The position numbers were made by a program, and so were the translations under genes. From the NCBI GenBank assembly GCA_013054445.1, contig JAAMPI010001333.1:1-15881 (forward strand): a DNA stretch of 15,881 nucleotides, read 5' to 3'. The notes under the pieces were generated by a model, which was given only the letters and a program-made list of their open reading frames with translations, was not told the origin of the DNA and did no database searches. Positions within the stretch are counted from its first letter, which is position 1, and the number at the start of each line of letters is the position of its first letter. Below, piece after piece: positions 9,750 to 15,881 of the stretch. The DNA is from Cudoniella acicularis (lineage: Eukaryota; Ascomycota; Leotiomycetes; Helotiales; Helotiaceae).

Positions 9750-11310
9750 ATGGGCTTTAAGAATCTTCTTGTCGCTGCCGGGGCCCTCGTCTCTTCTGCT
9801 TTGGCTCAGCAACCTGCTTATGGACAGTGTAAGTTTCACTTTTTTGAGTGTGGGAGTATAACTGACCTTTTATTACAGGTGGTGGGTCCACTTATACTGG
9901 TGTAACAACTTGTGTGTCTGGATATACTTGCACTTATGTAAGTAGCTCGCATACAATAACTTTCAGTAATTTAACAGTGCAACAAGAGCAACCCATACTA
10001 CTCACAATGCCTTCCTGGCACTGGGTCAGGGAATGGAAACACCACTCCATCCGCTCCAACAGCAACAGCTAGCACTCCGGCCACTCCAGTCACCACCGCA
10101 GCTCCAGGAGGAACAACTGTGGCTGCTGCTGGCAATCCTTTCTCTGGTGTTGCGCTCTACGCGAACCCTTATTATGCCTCAGAAATCTCAACTTCCGCAT
10201 TGCCATCACTCACCGGCGCTATGGCTACCAAAGCTGCTGCCGTGGCGAATGTTCCAACCTTCGTGTGGCTTGATACAGCTTCCAAGGTTCCATTGATGGG
10301 TCAATTCCTTGCCAATATCAGGGCTCTGAATGCAGCCGGCGCCAGTCCACCAGTTGCAGGAACCTTCGTTGTATACGATCTCCCGGACAGAGACTGTGCC
10401 GCCCTTGCATCAAATGGAGAATATAGCATTGCAAATGGCGGGGTGGCCAACTACAAAGCGTACATTGATGCCATCAAGGCTCTTCTTGTCACTTACTCTG
10501 ATGTGAAAGTTATCCTCGTGATTGGTAAGTGCGATCAGCTTCTCAATTCTAGAGACATGACTGACGATTGCCATAGAACCTGATTCCTTGGCCAACTTGG
10601 TCACCAATCTGAATGTTGCAAAATGTTCTAATGCAGCTGCAGCCTACAAAGAGTGTACTGAATACGCAATCTCTCAACTGAATCTGCCCAACGTTTCTAT
10701 GTACATGGATGCAGGGCACGCTGGGTGGTTGGGATGGTCTGCCAATATTGGTCCCGCAGCGACTTTGTTCGCGAGCGTCTACACGGCTGCTGGAAGCCCT
10801 TCCCAAGTTCGAGGTCTAGCAACGAACGTTGCAAACTACAACGCCTGGAGTGTCTCTACTTGTGCATCATACACGCAAGGAGACTCCAATTGTGACGAGA
10901 AGAGATATATCAATGCCTTGGCACCACTCCTCACAACCGCTGGCTTCCCAGCTCACTTCATTATGGACGTAAGCCGAAACGGAGTGCAACCGACTGCTCA
11001 GCAAGCTTGGGGCGATTGGTGCAATGTAAAGGGTACAGGATTTGGTGTACGACCCACTACCGATACAGGAGATGTCCTCGAGGATGCCTTCGTCTGGGTC
11101 AAACCTGGTGGAGAATGCGACGTAAGCAGCAAGTCAATTTTCTTTCTGGAATTATACTAACCCTATTTTCAGGGCACTAGCAATACAACTGCAACGCGCT
11201 ATGATGCACACTGCGGCCTTGCCGATGCTCTACAACCGGCTCCAGAGGCTGGTACCTGGTTTGAGGCTTATTTCGAGCAACTCTTGACTAACGCCAACCC
11301 TCCTTTCTAA
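9750..11310 (+). CDS. GH6 cellobiohydrolase with N-terminal CBM1 (CBHII/Cel6A-like), 5 exons
   Basis: Secreted exo-acting cellulase that releases cellobiose from non-reducing chain ends with inversion. Exons: 9750-9828, 9879-9937, 9978-10524, 10577-11121 and 11173-11310; 455 aa, close to the 471 aa of T. reesei Cel6A. Signal peptide is residues 1-19. CBM1 is about 22-60 (YGQCGGSTYTG, then PYYSQCLPG). A Ser/Thr/Pro-rich linker spans about 61-97. The catalytic domain starts near NPFSGVALYANPYYA. D185 in DLPDRDCAAL is the equivalent of the acid D175; D231 in EPDSLANL is the equivalent of D221. C186 and C245 are 59 residues apart, as in the family disulfide. Further landmarks are WLGWSANIGPA, VSRNGVQPT and DAFVWVKPGGECDGTS. 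Introns are 50, 40, 52 and 51 nt; all junctions keep frame. Oddity: CBM1 has five Cys (27, 38, 44, 47, 57) and three extra residues before the last one, next to the 40-nt intron. Expected to work with the AA9 and GH5 neighbours. Confidence 0.96.
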
Positions 11311-12490
11311 GATCCAATTTTGCAAGTGCTTAGCAGATATTGTCCCATTTTCTCATATGAAATTTCAAAGGGCTTTAGGGATAGTTATTGTTTCCGTCAC
11401 AAAATGGGGCATATTGTTTTTTCAGTTCTGTACATAGCTTATTCGTTGTATATATTCAGCTATCGCAGCTTTCCAAAAATTGTTATTCTTTGGAGATACT
11501 TGATGTGTCGTCTTCACAGGGGTTGACAGTTTCACGATAAGCGAAGCGTATTGACAATATACTCCTGTCCCGACCAAGTGGTTACTAGATCGGATGAAAA
11601 CCGACAGTAGATTGTATTTCACTTGGCACATCGTCATTATGTTTGTCTCTTAAGCTCAGTGAATGAACTAGCGCAAGTATATATATTGATCCCTTAGTTG
11701 TGGCTAAACTCAGCAGCCGTTACACCTTTGGGCACTGAAGATATCCTCACAGATATGCTGAAGTCTTCACCTGGCATTCTTCCAAAGTTTCTTGGCTGGA
11801 TTTTTGGCAGTACATAATTCGGAGAGTCTCCCACACTGCCGCATGACCCCGCTAACAAAACTTGGTATCCCAAAACTGTTCATGCAAATACTACGAAACT
11901 TCGCTTTGGACCAGCACCGTTTCAATAAAGCCAAAATCCGATCATTCAGGACATCGACTTCCATCTTTGGAACTCAAATACCTTCAGCAATCAGAATTGA
12001 CTTCTTTCTCGAGGAGATGAGACCAGAGGGTTCTGCTGGTTTATAGCATTGAACTTTTCAGGATCTGTTCTTTATACTTTGTTTAAGAATGCTCAAGATA
12101 ATTGAGTTGGAATCGCTCAGATCATGCCAGCATTATCACATCTGGAAGCGGTCGATTTGGAGTGCACACTCAGAAAAGCTATTTGGGACGAGATGTGAGT
12201 TCACACCAAAAGCTCCAAAAATACAGAATCAGACTCGACACTAAACTCGTGACTCTTCGCTCGGGCGAACGGAATTCTGAAATTCTGGTGTGCTCTTGAA
12301 CATTCAGCAACAAGTCACAATGCCATCTTTTGGTCACACCAGCAGGAAGCACGGCCCAAACCGCCGAAAACGGCCATACGATGGACCAAACACCCTAAAC
12401 AGTTAATTAAGCATAAACATCCCCATCCTCAAATCAGGAAACCGAGAATGCGACGTTGTGGGGTAAGCTGTTTATCTGGGGAAATCTCTC

Positions 12491-12502
12491 GGGGAGCTCC
12501 CC
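12491..12502. repeat. 12-bp perfect palindrome GGGGAGCTCCCC
   Basis: GGGGAGCTCCCC equals its own reverse complement; flanking bases extend a C/G-rich core (12490-12505) in an otherwise AT-rich spacer. It lies about 950 bp upstream of the GH5 start. It could be a protein-binding site or chance; AGGGG/CCCCT stress-element-like words are not formed on the outside. Confidence 0.35.
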
Positions 12503-12887
12503 CCGATACGGCATGTAAGTACCGATAAGCCTTTTGCCGTGGCATTGTGGGAAGCAGTTCGTGAAAGGATAAGTGGGATAATAAGCAAATATTTTAAAGA
12601 CTCTTTGGAATAGTCCTCCTCGCATCGCAACATTTCGCTCTTGTAGTCCAAAAATGCCAACTAAGGATGAGTTAAAATTGCTCCCGTTCCAAAAGTTATC
12701 TCCAAGGATGAATGACGCTAGATCTGGCCGCCAAGCCGCCTCCCTTTGAAGTCGAGCGCCACGGTTTTCAGCATCTGCGAGGGTGGTACGGAGGAACTTG
12801 ATCCGCCAAACAGGTCATCTGCAGTCTATGTGGCATTTTAGACATGAACGGGTCATTTACACGAGATCCGAGGCAAGAATATCCCCC

Positions 12888-12938
12888 GGATCTTTACCCC
12901 TGGAATCTGTACCCCACAATTTGGATCTATACCCCTGA
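12888..12938 (+). repeat. Three imperfect direct repeats GGA(A)TCTNTACCCC
   Basis: The copies are GGATCTTTACCCCTGG (12888-12903), GGAATCTGTACCCCAC (12902-12917) and GGATCTATACCCCTGA (12923-12938), starting 14 and 21 bases apart. They lie about 510-565 bp upstream of the GH5 ATG. Copies 1 and 3 contain CCCCT (reverse AGGGG, STRE-like), while copy 2 contains CCCCAC, which is GTGGGG (CreA-like) on the other strand. A cluster of binding sites in the GH5 promoter is inferred. Confidence 0.4.
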
Positions 12939-13317
12939 GCTTCCTTCAATCGAACGACCTTCCTAACCAATCCTTCCAGTCATTCTGAAGAAACTCTCGC
13001 ACCGTTTATTTGAATCGCTGGTATTGGTGGCAGTGTTATATCAACGTCCCATGCCTAATATTCGATTTTGTTCAAGACAGTTCGCAGCGTCCCTATGTTG
13101 GCGATGATCTCCTCGGATACAATATAAGCGAAACAACTCCCGTCGTTCCTGCCGAAAGACTCTCTCTATTCGAGTGTCACAGGAGTTGAACTGATCACTA
13201 ACATCAACCAGTGGGGCTCGCATACAATTTATTCCGGCCGTCATTTGACGTGCCGTATTGCCTCAACTCCAACTCTCATCAATTATGTGTAGGATATTTA
13301 CATGCAATTAAGGTAGT

Positions 13318-13330
13318 GGCTAAATTTAGC
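13318..13330 (+). promoter_or_regulatory. XlnR/Xyr1-like GGCTAAA in a perfect 12-bp palindrome
   Basis: GGCTAAATTTAGC contains GGCTAAA, matching the XlnR/Xyr1 consensus GGCTAR. The inner GCTAAATTTAGC (13319-13330) is a perfect palindrome, so two opposed half sites meet. It sits 21 bases upstream of the TATA box and 122-134 bp upstream of the GH5 ATG, a typical activator position. Occupancy by Xyr1 is inference. Confidence 0.45.
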
Positions 13331-13351
13331 AATGCAGTTCTTTTCCACCTG

Positions 13352-13360
13352 TATATATAG
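13352..13360 (+). promoter_or_regulatory. TATA box of the GH5 endoglucanase gene
   Basis: TATATATAG lies 100 bp upstream of the GH5 ATG, followed by a CT-rich leader (TTTCTTCCC.., CTGTCTTCGCTCTC). Its spacing to the start agrees with the other cellulase genes in the window. Confidence 0.6.
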
Positions 13361-13451
13361 TTTCTTCCCACTTTTTGCCTGTCTTCGCTCTCTGTGTTTT
13401 GCCGTTTACTGCGTTTGAGCTGCCTAGTCAAACTTTTGTCGATATATCAAG

Positions 13452-15015
13452 ATGAAGACATTCGCAGCTCTGAGTCTTCTTTTTGCAGGAGGTGCATTGG
13501 CTCGTTATAGAAGTCCTACTCTCGTTGGTAAGTTGATCTAGAGGTGCGCCTTCCATTGGAGTGTGAAGTTTTCGAAAATGGCAAGAGTTTCGGTAATGAT
13601 CAACCACGCTTGCGACAGTATCACAGGATAAGCAAGAGCCAGAAAGATTTGTTGAGATCACTTTCTTGACTTTTCTTTACAGTCACGCACACCCAGACTA
13701 CGCAGATTTGGATCATTGCTAATTTTTCTCCGCAGAGAGGACACCAGTGTTTGTTGAAGAACGAGCTCCTGCAGCAACTGGTGCAGTCAAGTATGGTGCG
13801 TTGGCAATTCTCTTCGATTTGCAGATATTTTACTAATCTTTACTCTAGCTGGTGTAAATCTTGCAGGTTTTGATTTCGGGTGCAACACCGATGGCTCTCA
13901 AAACTTGACAAATGTGTACGGACCTGTATCGCCTGGTAAGGAAGATACTTCTTTGTCCTCCCTCCATCCCTTTCTTGAAGTTGTTTCTTCTTCTTCTTGG
14001 GTCCTACATCCTCAAAAAAAAGGATACTAATTTTTTGCCAGGTCCCGATGGCGCCGGTCAAATGGCTCATTTCGTTAAGGACGATCATATGAATATTTTC
14101 AGGTTACCTGTAGGGTGGCAATACATCACAGGCGGAAATCTTGGCGGACCACTCCAATCCTCCAACCTTGCCAAATACGATGGACTCGTTCAATCTTGCT
14201 TAAAGACCGGCTCAGTGTGTATAGTGGACATTCACAACTATGCGCGATGGAATGGGAAGATTATTGGGCAGGGAGGACCGACTAATGACCAGTTTGTGAA
14301 CTTGTGGAAGCAGATTGCGACAAAGTATAAGTCGAACGATAAGATCGCTTTTGGGGTTATGAATGAGCCGCACGAGGTCGATATCAACAAGTGGGCGGAT
14401 ACAGTTCAGTTGGTTGTGGACGCAATTCGAGGAGCGGGAGCCACCACACAGATGAGTGCGTACTTGTTCTACAAAAATAATTGGTGGATTGGCTAACGGG
14501 ATTGCAGTTCTTCTCCCAGGAAATGATTATACCTCCGCCGGGAAATACCTTTCAAACGGCTCCGGAGCGGCACTCATCAAAATCACAAACCCTGATAACA
14601 GCACTACGAACTTAATCTTCGATGTCCACAAATATCTGGACAGCGACAACAGTGGAACACACACGGAATGTGTGACGGATAACATTAAGGATGCTTTTGA
14701 CCCCCTCGCAACTTGGCTCCGGACCAACAACAGACAGGCGTTGCTCACCGAGACTGGTGGTGGAAATACTGCTTCTTGCGCAAAATACCTGTGTGCCGAG
14801 ATTGCATTCCTCAAGTAAGCTTAATTTATATTTAAATGGAATTGGAAGAGAAAATAAACTAATGATATGATAGTGCAAACTCAGACGTCTATTTGGGCTA
14901 TGTTGGCTGGGGAGCGGGGTCATTCGGTCCGACCTACGAATTGGACGAGACTCCAACCGGATCCGGAAGCAATATGCAAGATACTTCCCTTGTCAAGGCT
15001 TGCCTCAAGAGATAA
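13452..15015 (+). CDS. GH5 (subfamily 5) endo-beta-1,4-glucanase, no CBM1 (EGII/Cel5A-like), 6 exons
   Basis: Secreted retaining endoglucanase that cuts internal beta-1,4 bonds of cellulose. Exons: 13452-13527, 13736-13795, 13849-13935, 14042-14455, 14508-14814 and 14874-15015; 361 aa. Signal peptide is about residues 1-17, then a short probable pro-segment with two Glu-Arg sites (VERTPVFVEER, 25-35). The catalytic (beta/alpha)8 domain begins at YAGVNLAGFDFGC. Conserved features include RLPVGWQY (95-102), DIHNYARWNG (137-146), acid/base E183 in VMNEPHE, HKYLDSDNSGTHTEC (253-267) and nucleophile E294 in LLTETGGGN. The two Glu are 111 residues apart, exactly as in T. reesei Cel5A. The C-terminal part holds LGYVGWGAGSFGPTY. 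The N-terminal CBM1 and linker of T. reesei Cel5A are absent here. Introns are 208, 53, 106, 52 and 59 nt. The 208-nt first intron is unusually long and its boundaries are the least certain; the others restore family sequence. Confidence 0.94.
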
Positions 15016-15830
15016 GTGTCAGAACATGATTTTATACTTGCACCCAAAAGGCGATAAAAAGGTACTCTGGGAAAATACACCACATTCCGTTTTCAGCAAG
15101 AGATTAAAAAGGCTTTCGTTTTGTACATAGCTACTTCTTGTAGATATAATTGACATACATGCTCCTATAATTCCATGCTACGATAAGAAATTGAACCTTG
15201 ATTTTACTCATGCATCAACCGGCAAGCTCAATAAGAATGATATTTTGACGGGCGTCTTGGCCGGTGATTTTAAATTTTGAGATCCAATCTTCAACGTGAC
15301 AAGGTAAGGAAAGGAGTTATGAGAGGGAATGAAGACTAGGTCTTAGTACGGTATGAGTTGGATGGTTTTCCGGCAGTATATTTGCTCGTTTTCAGGGGGT
15401 TCGCTTCGCGGAACCAAACAGAACACTTGAAAATAAATAAATGAGAACGAATTTAAAACATAAAGGAGCTAGGACAGCATACAAAAGAGTAAATTTTTAA
15501 TTTGTACCTTTGTGGCGATAACATACAGTAACATGGCGTTTGCTCATTGAAGCATTGTGGGCGAGTGAACTAGTGGTACGAACCCCTAGACGCATCATGA
15601 AAGGAGCACACGAACTTCAAAATGGAAAGACAGATACGTGCGCAGCAGAGACAAAACCCCTCCATTCAATTCAAGTCTATCTCTACTACAACAACAAGAG
15701 CACCACCGCCCCCACTCGCGCGCGCCCAGCGTCGCAAGCCCAAGCCCCCAACCTAAAATGCGATCTTTTCGAGCCTGAACCCCNCCACCCCAGTCCGAAA
15801 AACCATTCACCCTCCCAAACAACCACAACA
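15016..15830. other. GH5 3' UTR and 5' leader of the next gene; one ambiguous base and a small uORF
   Basis: 15016-15300 is the AT-rich 3' region of the GH5 gene, and nothing gene-like is seen to about 15600. From about 15640 the sequence turns C/A-rich (CTACAACAACAAGAGCACC..), as in fungal 5' leaders. A six-codon upstream frame (ATGCGATCTTTTCGAGCCTGA split over 15758-15778) precedes the candidate start at 15831. Base 15784 is N. Reverse-strand frames of 60-87 codons here cross the N and look like shadows. Confidence 0.45.
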
Positions 15831-15881
15831 ATGACAACAAGTAAGCAAGCGACATCAACTACACAAATCACAAGATTTTTT
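15831..15881 (+). CDS. Possible start of a further gene, cut by the window end
   Basis: ATG at 15831 lies in a very good fungal context (CACAACAATGACAAC), followed after ten coding bases by a consensus donor GTAAGC at 15841. A first exon of only three codons plus one base (M-T-T) is therefore possible; unspliced, the frame also stays open to the window end. The product cannot be identified. Confidence 0.35.
   Translation, partial: MTTSKQATSTTQITRFF

Larger units (their letters stand above)
11311..13451. other. Intergenic region between GH6 and GH5
   Basis: 2.14 kb holding the GH6 3' UTR and the GH5 promoter, generally AT-rich. A GGCTAAA word lies at 11702-11708, with palindromes and repeats listed separately. 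Both strands carry 60-85-codon open frames around 11770-12046 and 12434-12660, mostly from non-ATG starts. A true-ATG frame of 67 codons runs on the minus strand at 13244-13041. None shows a recognisable domain, so I regard them as non-coding or unrecognisable remnants. Confidence 0.5.

Noticed and set aside
9207..9861. Several 91-135-codon plus-strand frames before the GH6 gene
   Set aside because: They run through the GH6 promoter, TATA box and first exon in other frames and resemble no known protein.
11767..12046. Open frames on both strands, possibly a gene remnant
   Set aside because: The minus-strand frame looks mildly protein-like but I recognise no family and find no splice-linked extension.
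13528..13735. Hidden CBM1 exon in GH5 intron 1
   Set aside because: No frame shows the CBM1 Cys/aromatic pattern, and several stops interrupt the frames.
1..15881. tRNA, rRNA, CRISPR or transposon content
   Set aside because: No cloverleaf-like T-loop/acceptor pattern, regularly spaced repeats, transposase motifs or long terminal inverted repeats were seen by eye.

Overview
The window looks like nuclear DNA of a filamentous ascomycete (Pezizomycotina). Genes carry many short GT..AG introns (40 to 208 nt), several with a TACTAAT/CTAAC-type branch site. Secreted proteins have signal peptides, and the families (AA9, GH6 with CBM1, GH5_5, NCS1 permease) are typical of plant-biomass-degrading fungi. 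A Leotiomycetes-like host is possible but cannot be proved here.

Layout, left to right: (1) a minus-strand NCS1 nucleobase/allantoin-type permease, cut by the left edge, with an apparent one-base frameshift near its C-terminus (1-1769); (2) about 2.7 kb without a convincing gene; (3) an AA9 lytic polysaccharide monooxygenase (LPMO) in 11 exons on the plus strand (4879-6343); (4) a second, distant AA9 LPMO in 3 exons on the minus strand, convergent with the first (7070-7858); (5) a 1.9-kb divergent promoter region; (6) a GH6 cellobiohydrolase with an N-terminal CBM1 in 5 exons (9750-11310); (7) 2.1 kb with palindromes, a triple repeat and an XlnR/Xyr1-like palindrome; (8) a GH5_5 endoglucanase without a CBM in 6 exons (13452-15015); (9) a 3' region ending in the probable 5' leader and first codons of another plus-strand gene.

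The centre, about 4.9-15.0 kb, is a compact cellulolytic island. Two oxidative enzymes (AA9) cut crystalline cellulose, an endoglucanase (GH5) cuts amorphous chains internally, and a cellobiohydrolase (GH6) releases cellobiose from non-reducing ends. Together they cover three of the four classic cellulase activities; GH7 and beta-glucosidase are absent from the window. Exon structures were built by hand from splice signals and protein-family conservation, and all reading frames close through every junction except at the permease frameshift. No wholly unfamiliar system was recognised. The main novelties are the tight clustering, the frameshifted permease, the unusual CBM1 and the promoter palindrome.
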